Source: Adiantum capillus-veneris (lineage: Eukaryota; Streptophyta; Polypodiopsida; Polypodiales; Pteridaceae). From it: 64,000 nucleotides of DNA. The stretch is from assembly GCA_014529385.2 (NCBI GenBank), contig CM043947.1, positions 116,292,087-116,356,086 on the forward strand. The letters are read 5' to 3'. Made by a program: the position numbers and the translations under genes. This document shows positions 45,885-59,253 of the stretch, in pieces (the stretch's first letter is position 1; the number at the start of each line of letters is the position of its first letter). The notes under the pieces were generated by a model. The model saw nothing but the letters and a program-made list of their open reading frames with translations, was not told the origin of the DNA and did no database searches.

Positions 45885-47432
45885 AAGAGCAAGAACACCT
45901 CATTGAAGGAAATGTGCTTCAGAATTAAAGGCCTGTTAAAAAAGTTCGAAGCATGGAGCATCAGACACATTGAACGTGCTCTAAATGGAGAGGCACATGA
46001 AGCAGCTCAAGGCATGATTGGGGAGCTATTCGTGTTGAGGACCACTTTACCTCTTTATCATGGCCGGGAAACTTTGGCTCAAGAAGAGGAATTTTTGCTA
46101 ACATGAATCATTCCAAAGGAGATTCAGAAGTCTAAGAAGTATGGCTTTGTGCGTAGAGCATACAGGTACAAATTGATTGGTGATGTCTTATACATGAAAG
46201 GGGCTGATCTCGTGTTGAGACGTGTACCTTGGCGGGAGGAGCTTTACAGAGTGTTGGAAGAGAATGATGAAGGCGCATGTGGTGGCCATTTTGCTCTAAA
46301 GATCACCTTGCATAAGATTTTGCAAGAGGGGTATGTATGGCCTAGTTTGCACAAGGATGTTCACCATTGGTGTAGGTCTTGCAATAGGTGTCAAGCATTT
46401 GGGAAGAGAGTGTTGAAGCCAGAGCTACGAAAAACCATTATGGCGTTTGATGTGTTTGAAAAGTGGGGGATTGATGCAATAGGCCCGTTACCTATCACAA
46501 GCAGGGGCAAAAGCTATATCTTGACGGTAGTGGACTATCTCTCTAGATGGGCAGAGGCTATAGCAGTAAAACAAATCACTGCAAAGGATGTGGCAAAATT
46601 TGTGTATGATGAAATATGTTGCAAGTTTGGGGTGCCATTAGAGCTACTTTCAGATAAGGGGCCTGGATTTAGAGCTAAACTGCTAGACTTCTTATGCACA
46701 AAGATGAAGATTAGGCACCAGCATACCACTCCTTATTACCCGCAGTGTAATGGCTTAAATGAAAGATTCAATGGTGAGTTGGTACAAATTCTTTCTAAAG
46801 TGACAGAGCACCAAGGAAAGAATTGGGATTTGGAATTGCCTAGTGCATTATGGGCTTACCGTACTTCAGTGAAGACAGGTACAGGGTTTACTCCATTTCA
46901 TTTGGTGTATGGAAAGGAAGCACTATTGCCTGTGGAGGTAGAGTTGCCTGCGGTCAAGATGTTAGAGAAGTTGCTTGGGTCGCCTAGTGATGCATTCAAA
47001 GAGAGGCTCTTGCAGTTACAAGAGGTCCAGTTGGATAGGATGAGCGCATTAGAGCATTATGGGCAGATGCAGGATAAGGCTTTGGCAAAGATAAATGAAA
47101 AAGTTAAAAGTAAGGGTATCAAGAAACATGACTTGGTTTTGCGCTACAATAGTAAGCTGGACAACACCTTCCAAAAGAAGTTTCAAATTAAGTGGGAAGG
47201 CCCTTTCAAGGTAGTGGAGTGTTTTCCAAATGGCACATATCAGTTGGCTAACCTGGATGGTGTTCTACATAAGTCAAGGGTAAATGGGTTGCTTCTTAAA
47301 TTGTATCATGCTAGATTGATGATGGTGGATCAAGATGAGTTGTCTGTGGATCAAGCAGTGTTGGTGAGGGATGAGGAGCCCTGTGATGCGGCGAGTCTCA
47401 TATCTCTCTTTGCTGCTGCTGATCATGAATGA
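45885..47432 (+). pseudogene. G2 end of second RNase H, and integrase
   Basis: The frame continues after TAG 45882 and meets TGA at 46104. The last acidic residue of the second RNase H (EADALA in G3) is His here (EAHEAA). The integrase segment from 46149 is a 427-codon open stretch. It has the zinc module (GGHFALKITLH, CRSCNRC), the DDE core (GIDAIGPL, LLSDKGPGF, NGLNERFNGEL) and a GPF module (KWEGPFKVVECF). It ends at TGA 47430, just before the polypurine tract. Integrase itself looks intact. The copy is inactive because of the upstream stops. Confidence 0.85.
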
Positions 47433-47443
47433 TCTAGCAGGCT

Positions 47444-47453
47444 AGGGGGTGGG
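47444..47453 (+). other. G2 polypurine tract
   Basis: AGGGGGTGGG lies 7 bp before the 3' LTR. Confidence 0.7.
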
Positions 47454-47460
47454 CAAATTA

Positions 47461-48600
47461 TGTCAGGAGTTTTTTGGAGCAAGGGATTGTGCATATGTAC
47501 ATACACATGCATGGTGCATCAAATAAGGAATTGCCCATTTTCCAGAGCCAGGTGGTTACGTGGGGCCCACATGTGTACAGGTAGGACAGCATGTTCATAG
47601 TTCATCGATTTTCACTATTACCAGTACCAGTGTGTTTTTTCTACAATAATGAGGAGTTGGTATCGCGTAAAACTTCTCGAGGAAGCTATCCGCGGGCCGA
47701 CGGCGTGAGATCAGCAGGTGCATCAGATGGCATCTAGTGGCGTCAGGAGGGCGAACGAGGTCAATATTTGCACGCAGATGAGGACGGACACAACGTGGGT
47801 GTTTTTTGGTGAGAGTTATGCAGAAAGGTCATCATTAGGACCACTTTTTGGGGCCACTTCACGTGGTGGCGAGATGTATTATTGGAAAAAAGCTGAGTGC
47901 CAGGTGTGCGAATGATGCAAAAAGGTGACAACTATGCACTACGAGGTCAGTTTTTGGCCTGTTCGGGTTCCGTTTGAGGTCATCTAAAAGGCCAAGGGTG
48001 CCCAACTAAAAAAGCTAAGTGTGGGAACTGAAAAAACAGAGAGAAGACCAGAAAAAACGTGGAGAAGAGAGGAGGAACAGCCGCAGGTGTGTTTTTGGTG
48101 TTTTCGGAGCCTGTTTTGGCCGTAAACTGCTCATCCGAGGTCGGATTTGAGCACTTTGACATTGTAGACTGGGGTTTTGGGCCGTTCCGGACGCGATGGC
48201 ACTGTCCATTTTGCCAAATTCCTCACTCTTTTTCTGCTTTTTTTCTGTGTAAGTTCCTCCTATGAGCGAAGTTTCTTCTCCAGTTTGTGATTGTATCTGG
48301 TACCTTTTACCCATAATGTGTGAGCTGTTTGCCCCATTGGTGTTGGCCCAAGCTCATTTGTATCTAAACATCAGAAATTCTCCTCTTTTGAGCTGAGTTT
48401 TTTTGGGGGTGTGTGTGTGTGTGTCTGTGTGGAGTGGGCAAGTGGATAGTCTCTCTCCTCTCACTCCAGAGGTGTGTTCCCTGTCTCGGCCAGGTGTGTT
48501 GTGTAAGTCGAGTGGTGCCCCATAGTGTGTGTGTGTATCTTCCCAAGAGTGTGTGTCGGGTCGTTATAGAGGCGCTGTGTGTGTTTTCATCCCGCTCACA
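47461..48600 (+). repeat. G2 3' LTR
   Basis: 1140 bp. It differs from the 5' LTR by about 20 substitutions and a 4-bp length change in a TG tract. Confidence 0.95.
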
Positions 48601-48604
48601 TCGT

Positions 48605-49535
48605 CAACGGCTTTCCTTCTGGCCAGCATTCTGTTCCTCCTTTCCAAGATCAAGGATTTCCAGGCTGGAAAGCAAAGATGCTGTTAATTCTTGAAGGCGA
48701 TGAACTCTCCGATGTTGTTCTTGGAAATCGTGTTTGTCCGCCTCAGTCTGTTGATACGGATAATGATAACGTGCTTATCACTGAAGGACCTATATTTGAA
48801 GCTTGGAATGTTGCGTATATGGATTGGCAACGACGTGATAAAGCAACTCGTCGGTATATTCTTTCTGCTCTTACTGATTCCCTTTTGCTTGATATGTATG
48901 AACTGCCTACTTTCCACGATGTATGGAAGTACCTTATTGCAAACTTTCAGAAGAAATCTGTTACAGAAATACTTTATTTGAGAGGGTTGCTTAACAAGTT
49001 ACAATATGAAGTTGGTACTGCCATGACGGGACATATTGAATCTTTCAAATCTATTATTAATCAACTTGCTGTTGCCGGTGATCCTATTCCACAAAAGCAA
49101 CTGATTACACTTCTCCTTGATACAGTGAAGGACTCTTCTTATGATAACATTGTTACTATTCTCTCTAATAAAGATGGTCTTGATTTCAACCAAGCTTGCA
49201 TGTCTTTAATTGAATACTCTCAACGTCAAGAACATCGTAATGCTGGTCACAATACAGCTATGCTTTCACAAGAGAAGACTGAGTCACAACAGATGGAACG
49301 TGCTTTTTATGCTCGAAGGCGTCCATTTCAACGAGGAAAGCGCAGAGGTGGTCATCGTGGTAATATTTTCTCTCGTCTCAAATTTCCTAATAAGCAATGT
49401 TCTTACTGCAACAAAAATGGCCATACTAAAGATGATTGTTGGACACGTCAATATGATGAAGAGCACAATATTACCACAAAGAAACCACGTTTATCTAGAG
49501 ACTCTTCTTCTTCTTCTTGTGAATATTGTGGATGA
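48605..49535 (+). pseudogene. C1 gag (main part)
   Basis: The copia gag resumes here in phase with its start at 39848. An N-terminal GWKAKMLLILEGDEL segment is followed by the helical gag region typical of plant copia (WNVAYMDWQRRDKATRRYIL, SLLLDMYELPTFHDVW, LRGLLNKLQYE). Then come an Arg/Gly-rich stretch and a CCHC knuckle CSYCNKNGHTKDDC (about 49400-49440). A second knuckle begins CEYCG, and TGA 49533 falls inside it. The frame continues after the stop with the rest of that knuckle (DHLNHMC). Confidence 0.8.
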
Positions 49536-50380
49536 TCTGATCACCTCAATCATATGTGCTATAAGCGTCGATTCGACACAGATCGTAATAGAGCATATGC
49601 TACTGAACATCGAAACAACATTGTACCAGAAACAAGTTACGTCCTATGTTCAGTTGCTCCAGACAGAATACTTCATGTACGTGATGGATCACTTTTTATT
49701 GTCGATTCTGGTGCTACAGGAAATATGACATATCAGTCTAAGTGGCTTCATAACTATCATCCACTGCCAGTTCAACGTGTTGTTTATCTTGCTGATGATA
49801 CTACTTGTCAAGTAAAGGATATTGGAGACTTATATCTTGGCACCTTATCTTCTTCCACTCGAATTTTGCGAGGAGTATTACATGTACCAGATCTTCAACG
49901 TAATCTTCTTTCAGTTGCTAGACTTGTTGATCTTGGTCTGTTTGTTGGATTTGATCATACCAAATTCCGAATTGAGAAAGATGGACAGACTATGGCCACT
50001 GCTCCTCGAAACGGTAACTTGTTTGAACTGTCTCTCAACGATGCTGTAGCAAATGTTGTCACTGCTCCAAGTGATCATGATTGCAAAGTATGGCATCACC
50101 GTTTTGTTCATGCTGATTTCTCAAAACTCCTTGATCTTCAACGTCGTGATCTTGTTCATGGCATGGATCTTTAAGACCATCCCCATATGGGAATTTGTGA
50201 ATTTTGTGCTCTTGGGAAACACAATTGTAAACCCTTTCCTCTTTCAAATACAACTCATTCTCATGACATATTGGATCTTGTTCATACTGATATATGTGGA
50301 CCTCTACCTTCTTCGAGATCACAATATCGCTACTTCATTACTTTCATTGATGATTTCTCAAGGTATACGACTGTATTTTT
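49536..50380 (+). pseudogene. C1 protease and integrase N-terminal part
   Basis: Same frame as gag. Protease has the intact copia active site LFIVDSGATGNMTY and the later LHVPDLQRNLLSV block. The integrase zinc module follows: VWHHRFVHADFSKLL, TAA at 50172, then CEFCALGKHN. The first catalytic part is kept (VHTDICGPLP, FIDDFSRYT). At about 50380 the sequence jumps to a later integrase block in another frame. Confidence 0.8.
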
Positions 50381-51100
50381 ACTTAGACTGGTCGTCGCCT
50401 TAAGAAGCTTCTTAGTGACAATGGAGGCGAATATGTTTCTCAAGAGTTTGTGAGTTACTGTGCTGACAGTGGAATTCATCATGAACACACTATTCCATAT
50501 TCACCTCAACAGAACGGTGTTGCTGAACGAAAGAATCTCACTATTCTCAATGCTGTAAGATGTATGTTGATTCATTCTGGCTTATCTCGTGTTTTCAGGG
50601 CTGAAGCTACTTTGACAACAGTATTTATTCAGAATCATCTTCCTACTACTGCACCACCCTCTGGTAAGATACCCATCACAGCATGGACAGGTGACATTCC
50701 TTCTGTATCTCATTTTCGAACCTTTGGATGTATTGCTTATATTCATGTTCCCAAAGAAACACGAACAAAGCTTGATGCTCGTGGTCTTAAAGTTATTTTT
50801 ATTGGATATTCTGACATTTCCAAAGGCTACAAATTCTATGACCCTTCCTCCAAGAAAGTAACTGTGAATTGTGATGCTGCTTTTAACGAACAGCTTATGG
50901 GAGGCTCATGGTCCATGGATGATTCTGATGATAATAAATCATTGCTTCAGGCTTTTCCATTTCTTTCAGAAGATGAAACTCTTCCTATAGAGAAACTTTC
51001 CTCTTCACAACCATCCATTCCGAATGTTGCCAATGATGATATTGATATCTCTGTTGATCTGCTATTGATTTTGAACATGGCTCATGTCATGTTTATAATG
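50381..51100 (+). pseudogene. C1 integrase core remainder and linker
   Basis: In a new frame from about 50387, LKKLLSDNGGEYV holds the second catalytic Asp and PYSPQQNGVAERKN the Glu. The integrase C-terminal region follows (FGCIAYIHVPKETRTKLD, FIGYSDISKGYKFYDP). The link to the previous block lacks roughly 30-40 residues normally present between the FSRYT and SDNGGEY motifs, so this is an internal deletion. Another frame change occurs near 51060-51100 in the acidic linker. Confidence 0.75.
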
Positions 51101-52560
51101 ACGATATTGCTGATAATGCTTTTTCTACTTCTGAAGATCCCGTTACTTATGATGAATCTATCTCTTCACCACAAAAGGATCAATGGCAAGAGACTATGGA
51201 AACAGAGTACCATTATCTTATCTCTAAAGGTACATGGATTCTAACTGAATTACCTCCTGGTCGTACAGCTATTAAATGTAAGTGGGTGTATAAGACAAAA
51301 GTAAAAGCAGATGGATCTTTTGACAAGTTCAAGGCGCGTTTAGTTGCAAAAGGTTACTCCCAAGTAGCTGGTGTTGATTATCAAGAGACTTTTTCACCAG
51401 TTGTTCGCATTACAAGTGTTCGAGTTTTATTGGCATTTGCTGTTCAATTTGATTTAGAAGCTCATCAAATGGATGTGCGAACTGCTTTTCTTAATGGTGA
51501 CTTGGAAGAGGAAATTTATATGGAACAACCAGAAGGGTTTGTTATTCCGGGTAAAGAAGACCTTGTTGCTCAACTCCATAAGGCACTATATGGTCTCAAA
51601 CAAGCTTCGCGAGCTTGGTATACAAAATTTGATCTTTTTCTCACCTCTAAAGGATTCATCTCTTGCTCTTCAGACCCCAACTTATACATAAAATACCAAG
51701 GTAGCAGTTTTGTGATTCTTGCTCTTTATGTGGATGATACCATCCTTGTTTCCAATGATTTGGGATTTCTTCAGCGAGTGAAAAAGTTATTGTCTTCTGC
51801 ATTTGATATGGTGGATCTTGAAGAGATTCACTCGTGTCTTGGCATTCAAATCCAATGGAACCGTACAAAAGGTATTTTATTCCTTCGACAGTCAAAGTTT
51901 ATTGCAGATACTATTCAAAAATTTGGTATGGAATCTGCACATTCAGCGAACACACCTTGTCTTGTGAGCTCTACGAAGAACACTTCTGACAATGGCGGTC
52001 AACTTGTCACAAATCAACCTTATGCTAACTTGATTGGATGTCTTCAGTTTGTTGGCATGAACACTCGTCCTGATATTCTGTTTGCTGCTAATTATCTTGG
52101 ACAACATCTTGCATGTCCTTCTCTTAAGCATTGGTCTGCTGCAAAGCGTGTATTGAGATACTTGAAAGGCACTATAAATTTTGGTTTAGTCTATCGACGA
52201 CAACTCACATCGGATTCTATGCAATCTCTTTATCTTTTGGGTTACACAGATGCAGACTGGGCAAGCTCACATTTATCTATGCGATCTACTAGTGGAAATT
52301 GCTTCTTTATAAATGGTTGTCTTGTTTCTTGGACCAGCAAGAAACAACGTTGTGTTGCAATTTCTACGACTGAGTCAAAGCACATTGCTGTCCATTATCA
52401 TTATGTCAGGTATGAAGTACGCAAAGGAACCATTATGGTTGAACACTGTCCAAGTGACCAGATGATTGTAGAAATTTTGACCAAAGGCCTCAACGAGTCA
52501 CGTTTCATCCTCTTGTGCTCCGATCTTGAAGTTGATTCGGCCTCACTCTTTCTAGATTAG
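51101..52560 (+). pseudogene. C1 reverse transcriptase and RNase H
   Basis: The RT is nearly complete in one frame: WILTELPPGRTAIKCKWVYK, KARLVAKGYSQ, VDYQETFSPVVRI, QMDVRTAFLNGDLEEEIYM, LYGLKQASRAWY and the active site LYVDDTILVSND. RNase H starts with LGYTDADWASS and reaches STTESKHIA, then jumps to HYHYVRYEVRKGTIMVEHCP near the C-terminus. Some 40-50 residues are missing. The frame ends at TAG 52558. Family: Ty1/copia, judged by the order integrase before RT and by the YVDD box. Confidence 0.85.
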
Positions 52561-52799
52561 CTTCTTTGCGATTGTAATAGCTTTGTACATATGACATTGT
52601 AATCTTTTAGGTACCATGCACTATGCACACTCCACATTTGCACATTGTGATCTCTAAGTCACTTGAACATTTGTACATAGATGCACAATTCACTTTCACA
52701 TCATCATCGCTGGTTCATATTCTCACATTGTATAGGGGCTTGGGTTTTTCCCTTGAACTCCCCAAGGGTTTTTTCATCCAAAGCTAGAGACCTTTGTTT
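52561..52799 (+). other. C1 3' untranslated region
   Basis: AT-rich non-coding sequence between the RNase H stop and the polypurine tract. Confidence 0.6.
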
Positions 52800-52808
52800 G
52801 AGTGGGGG
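52800..52808 (+). other. C1 polypurine tract
   Basis: GAGTGGGGG abuts TGTTGG, the 3' LTR start. Confidence 0.75.
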
Positions 52809-52951
52809 TGTTGGAGCTATATATGGCTCACTCTACTCAACTTGGTCTCACCTATATATTTGTATCTTGTCCTCAATATGAATCAGTCTTTGGGAGCGTA
52901 CATGGTGTGTCTCTTGTCTCGTCTCTCTCTCTTTCTCTCTACATCTCAACA
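52809..52951 (+). repeat. C1 3' LTR
   Basis: 143 bp, TGTTGGAG...CTCAACA, with perfect TGTTG/CAACA ends. Partner of 29397-29543. Confidence 0.9.
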
Positions 52952-55834
52952 ATATACAGAGTAGTGGTAAACACATTGATATCCATAGTTGTGAGCTAAA
53001 TCCAATGCGATCACCACAAATATGGGATGTTATGACTTTCAATGTCAAGGGAACTCAATAGTGTTTGGCAATAGTTGACTCTTAATAGCTAATCTATAGG
53101 TGCTATCTTTATCAGTGTTGGGCAGTCTCATGATTCTCAATACGTTGCACGATTTGGCAAGGCCGATTCTCTATCAATTTTGACAAGGTTGATTCCTCTC
53201 TACTTAGACACATGTGTGCCAACAAGCTGCGTACAGGTTTGCTAAGAGCATTCTCAATATCAATTTTATCTCATCTTACTAACAGACTTCTAGTAAGCAA
53301 GGCTTCACTCTAAGACATATGGCATAGCAGCTTTCGACGTTCAGAATATGCTATCAGCAAACAAACTTGGGAGTCTTTGCAACATGTTTGTATGTTTTCT
53401 TACTCGAGATCAGATTAAACCAGGCAAAGACAACATGTGCAGGACATCTGACAGCTCTCAAGTTATTCGCATATATGGCTATGAGACGGATTTGAGTGCT
53501 CTACCAGACCCTTTCCCACAAGTGGGCGACAAGATTAGTCAATTTCAAGTTGTTTGTTTATGTTTTACTTTTCATTTTGGAAAAAAACTCTCTGTTGTGC
53601 AAAGCAAAGTACTTGGGCAGATTCTATAAGAAGCCACTGTACAAAGCAAAGTGCTTTGTCTGTCTTCATGTGAAGCACCGCTTCTTTTATGTGCCAAGGT
53701 ATTATCAATTGACTTCAAATCAATGATAATGCCACACATCTTTGGCACTATGTGGATATAAGCTCACAATTTATGCAACGGTGCACTTTGATGTATCCAT
53801 GGCAGTGTACTTGTGTATGGCACATATACCAAAGGCTCACATGGTTGAGACTTTCATTGAATCCAAGGGCTTATCATTCCATTTTTTGACATGTATGCAT
53901 GGCATGTTAGTCTGATGGACGTACAACACCCATCATTGCATATGTTTCCGCTATATCACTAGCTACTCTATCAAGGACACGCTCATATATGGATGTCTTA
54001 AAACATTTTGTGATTATGTTTACTCACATGCAAAGTTCCATACATATGCATCCTGATATAGTCATGATCACATCCAAGGTCATTCAGTCAAGATGTGACT
54101 CATGGTACGTCTCTCTACGAGGGCGTGGTACAAGTTCATTATTGTATGTTTTTAGGATAACCTAAGGCACACACCTGGTCTAGCTTGGATCACATGCATG
54201 GAGCATACAACACATTCAAATTAGGAGTATTCATTAGCCCATCATTCTCTCTCTCTTTCCAGCTTCTATGCCAGAAAGGTGAACCTAGGCATGATTTTAT
54301 TGACATGTTTCTATGCCCATACGGGAAAAGGAAGGGCTAAGAGCCAGCAAGAGGCGATAAGCGCCATCTATTGCCACCTATTTTCGAATAGCTACAAGCC
54401 ATCTATTTGTAATCCATCAGTGATTGCTTTCAAGATCGAACAATTCTGTTCAGTTGAGTGCCCATCAATTCTAATGGCCAAGCAAGAGTCTTTCCATTAG
54501 CGATTTTTTGGGCAATATTTTAGCACTACACACTTTAAGTCTGAAGTTCAAGTTGAGTTTTGGAACGTCTTAAACCCGTAAGAGTATATCTCTACCATGG
54601 TGTATAGATGAATCTAGGGCTAGAAAAAAACATTTTTCCTAACCGAAGAAAATATGGAAAAACTTGAAACTCTTTCAATTTTTGAATCTCTCTTTGCAAA
54701 TGCTGAAAACAGCCCAAAGCTTCCCGATCATGCATGGTGACTAAGGCAATGCCAAGCACGCCGTTTTCTTTCAATAACGCCTGGCAAACCATATCATCAA
54801 ATTTCTTTGCCCGTATCCGTATCGTGTGTAATTCCAAATGCCTTCAAGGCGCAAATGTACATGATTACTCACGGTCACCGAGGGGAGAAATTAAAGAGAG
54901 AGAGAGAGCAAGGAGACCTTAAGGTAGTAGTCAGGCTGAAAGGGGCTCCCATTTCCTATCATTGTGGCCATGGTGCTCAGCTTGGCAGCTCCATTTATAA
55001 TTTTAGGCTCCTACACAACAATATACGGATCGTGCCTCTTGTTGGTTATCATGCATTGAGGTGATCTTGCTTCTCTTCTTCTTGTTGGTTGATAGAAAAT
55101 GCATTTATTTCCCTTTCCATGTTTGACATATTTATCAAGAAAACCATCGAGAGATTGAGACCAATAAGATAAGAAGACCCACATAGGCTGATACTACATT
55201 TTTCCATGGAGTGTGCACCCAATAAATCTGATCCATTTGTATCAAAAAGCGTCGAAGAATGCCCATGTACATCACCTTTACCAGAGTAGAATTCAAATGT
55301 GCAATCCAGGAGACAATGTACCAGATAGGAACCCTATCGAGAAGTTGTGCTTTTCAAAAGGACAACACATTAAAGTGGAAACTCCCAAAATATCCCTCAA
55401 ATTTCAAAAAATCCCAAAACATCCTTCTATCTATTTTGTTCAGATTGTTCAATATTTTCTAATATTTATTGCTTTTTCACAACTGAGATTCGTCTTTGAG
55501 TACTTATCAGGGAAATTCCCTCGCCAAAAATGATGACTGTGTCTAACAATATGGAGTTATTTTTCTCCAAAGCCTACATAATCAACTCAAATTCTAGTTT
55601 TAGCATCTTGTGTTGATAGACAATCACTCTTCTTATTAAAAGCTACAAATTTTTTTATTTTTAGATAAATTTAATCTCGAGACCAGGTGTATTTTAGGAA
55701 TATTGGGAAAATCTAAACGGCGGTTTGGGAATTTATGACAAAATATTGGGGGTATTTTGGGAATTTTTGAAATTTGAGGGATATTTTGGGAATTTCCATA
55801 TATTAGAGGGGTATTTTGGTGAACGAAAGGACAT
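52952..55834. other. Non-genic stretch of 2.9 kb
   Basis: Only short ORFs without motifs (for example 53348-53629 and 55213-55533). Around 55690-55815 the phrase TATTTTGGGAATTT recurs at least three times, and a near-inverted version (AAATTTCAAAAAATCCCAAAA) lies near 55399. No LTR or gene is supported. Confidence 0.45.
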
Positions 55835-56940
<1,106 letters not shown>

Positions 56941-56942
56941 GG

Positions 56943-56943
56943 G

Positions 56944-56996
<53 letters not shown>

Positions 56997-57017
56997 TGTG
57001 TGTATGTGTGTGTGTGT
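56943..57017. repeat. (CT)n-(TG)n compound microsatellite
   Basis: CT units to 56993, then TG-rich units to 57017. Confidence 0.9.
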
Positions 57018-58340
57018 TGAGAGGCAGATTTGCAGGATAGACGCGGTGGGCTCAACACAAGGGCTAACGCATGACGGCCTCACAATGAAAGGCAAACACT
57101 AGGGGCACCACTGAGCTTGAAATGCGTCTAGGATGCAATGACAACTACTATACAACACACCACACACCATGTCCCGCAGTTGAACATGTTACAAATTGTG
57201 GTATGAGGTGGTAGAGAAAGAAGTGGAGAAAGATAGTGAGAGTTGTGAATGTAGGTGCATGGACTATTATTCACACGAGAGGTGGTGAACCCATAGACCA
57301 ATACATGCAAATCAAGAACAAGACAACCCTAGCATGGCAAACTCACACACCTCTATGTACAACGCAAAAGAAATAAACAACCATGTGACATACTCACAAG
57401 TCCAACACAATAGAAAGAATGACATAACGAAAAGAGTAGATTATTTGTGGGGAGAGATAATGGATAGAGCGGGACAAGAGAGGAAGGAGGAGACCATGGG
57501 TGCCTCGTCGATGGGTGAAGATGATGTCAAGGAGTGGTGTGAGGGTAACCTTCACTCTTGTTGAATGCCAAATCCTCCACTTCAAATTGCACCAAGGCCT
57601 ATCGGTTGATGATGATGGAGGTGGAATATGTGTTGATGAGTAGCTTGTGTGTGCATAACCTCCTTACCATTGTGTTGTGATGGTGTCTCCCAATGCTCTT
57701 TTACATGGACTAACACTTCGAGCATTATTAGAAGTGTGGAGGCATGGTGCCTACACCTCAAAATCCTTATAACTTCTAACAACATAGAGCTTGTGTTATG
57801 GTGAGAGCGTTGTTGTGTTTTGGTGATAGAGACCCCTCCTTATATAGGAAAAGAGGGTGGAATTTTCCTATATTTTACTGGGACGTGACCCACACCCTGT
57901 GACCATGGGTCGGCCATGTCTGATGCAATGATGCTTGTGATAGAGATCCATAGAGAGAAAAAAGTAGGGGAAAGCGGAGATGGAGGGAAAAGGAGAGTAG
58001 AGGAATGGGGTTTTAACAAGGTATGCTAGTCATAGCTAGCTTATTTGAGAGAGGGGAGAGGGTTTTTTACAAGAGGTTGCCGAAGGTGGTTCGTCGTCGG
58101 AGAAGATAAATCCGCCACTTATAACGATAGTGGCTCTATCTTTGGCCAAGACTTAATTTATTGTGGCTTTCTTTCTCTCACTCATGACCTAGATTTCAAA
58201 TCTAGAGTAAAAATATACAAGATTTTTTGTTAACACACAAAAGAGTGATTATGAGGGCGTAGGTGGAGTAAAAGATGATTACAAGTTTGATATTGTCGTT
58301 TGAAATTAGTGAATGTAGGCATGGCCCACCTAATTAGCAC
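57018..58340. other. Non-genic stretch
   Basis: Short ORFs only. TATATAGG at about 57841 is TATA-like, with no gene downstream. Confidence 0.4.
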
Positions 58341-59225
58341 TTCTATAACTTGAAGCTTCGCTCAAACAAGCCTCCCTTGCGTCGTGTCACAATGATCGTC
58401 ACTTCGTTGAAGCTGTTGGCGCGAAGCGCGTATATACGAGAGCATGTGCATGTCTGCGAATTGATGGTGGATGTAACTTGACTATTTTGGGCTGATGTGC
58501 TGATTTGTGAGAGTGTTTGGTGGTTATTATGAGAGTGGGGTGCGTGTTGATAGTAAGTTGTATGTGAGTGTGTGTGTGTGTGGCTAAAAAAAAACACTTT
58601 TCAGCTATGGAGAGCTTGGGAAGACATGAGAGTGAGAGAGAAGAGTGTGTGTGTGCATGTACTCTATTTGCGCTGAAAATTGGTTGTTTCCAGCTTCGAG
58701 TGTGTGTGTGTGGAGGGAGATAAAGTTTTTTTGTTGGTCAAAGAGAGAGAGAAAGAGAAGGGACAAAAAAGTGAAAATTTCAGCTGAGAGAGAGGGAGAG
58801 GGAGAGAGAAGACAAAGAGAGTGAGGGCTCTGTGGATGGAAGAGGACAAGTTGGAAAGAGGTGAGTAATGAGAAGGAGGTCCCCTTTTTTTGCTTTTGTA
58901 AGAAGGTGGTGGCCATGGTTGTACAAAACATTGAGTGCCCTCTTATTTTACTAATATAGTTATCAATTATTTTGAAAGTGGAGCCGTTTGAGGATAAAAT
59001 AAAGGATGGAGAAAAATGACTACTAGTGGCTCCACCGGTACTTGGGGACAAGGGCTCCTTACCATGCAAGATTTTTGCTTCGGTGAAATCTTTTACTGGA
59101 GATTCTGTTTTATCTTGATTCTCAAGTGGTCGTTCACACACCTTGTGCTTGAGATTTTTTTATTTTTTTTAGAAGGGGGGGGTTTCCATAGAGAGAGATG
59201 GGTTGATTTCAAAATGCGGCCTTCA
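58341..59225 (-). repeat. G3 probable 3' LTR (far end not determined)
   Basis: On the minus strand TGAAGGCCGC starts immediately after a purine tract, where a 3' LTR should begin. The left limit given is approximate, because the 5' LTR is outside the window and no partner is available. The region is CT/CA-rich on the minus strand. The 178-codon ORF within it is not supported. Confidence 0.45.
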
Positions 59226-59240
59226 TTAGCCCTCCCCTTT
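59226..59240 (-). other. G3 polypurine tract
   Basis: AAAGGGGAGGGCTAA on the minus strand, directly before the presumed 3' LTR. It corresponds in position to the G2 tract. Confidence 0.6.
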
Positions 59241-59253
59241 AAGCTAGAGACAT

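Larger units (their letters stand above)
39864..48604 (+). mobile_element. G2: Ty3/gypsy retrotransposon with second RNase H (Tat-like)
   Basis: Element proper 39868-48600 (8.7 kb), with TCGT at 39864-39867 and 48601-48604 as a 4-bp target duplication. The LTRs (1136 and 1140 bp) differ at about 20 positions by eye, so the insertion is fairly young. Internal order is leader with 72-codon ORF, gag, protease, RT, degenerate RNase H, second RNase H, integrase. The extra RNase H is the hallmark of Tat-lineage plant elements. One frame runs from gag to integrase, interrupted by three stops (43032, 45882, 46104). Confidence 0.9.
29397..52951 (+). mobile_element. C1: Ty1/copia retrotransposon, host of two nested insertions
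   Basis: Paired short LTRs (29397-29543 and 52809-52951), a tRNA-Met primer site and a G-rich tract before the 3' LTR define the element. Its interior is split by G1 (in the leader) and G2 (20 bp into gag). Without these, C1 is about 5 kb. Gene order is gag, protease, integrase, RT, RNase H, which is the copia order. The flanks (ATAAG left, ATATA right) share only ATA, so no clean target duplication remains. The body has stops, frame changes and two internal deletions. Confidence 0.85.

Noticed and set aside
58605-59141. 178-codon minus-strand ORF
   Set aside because: It lies in the presumed G3 LTR, is rich in Ser/Leu/Thr-His from simple repeats and has no domain.
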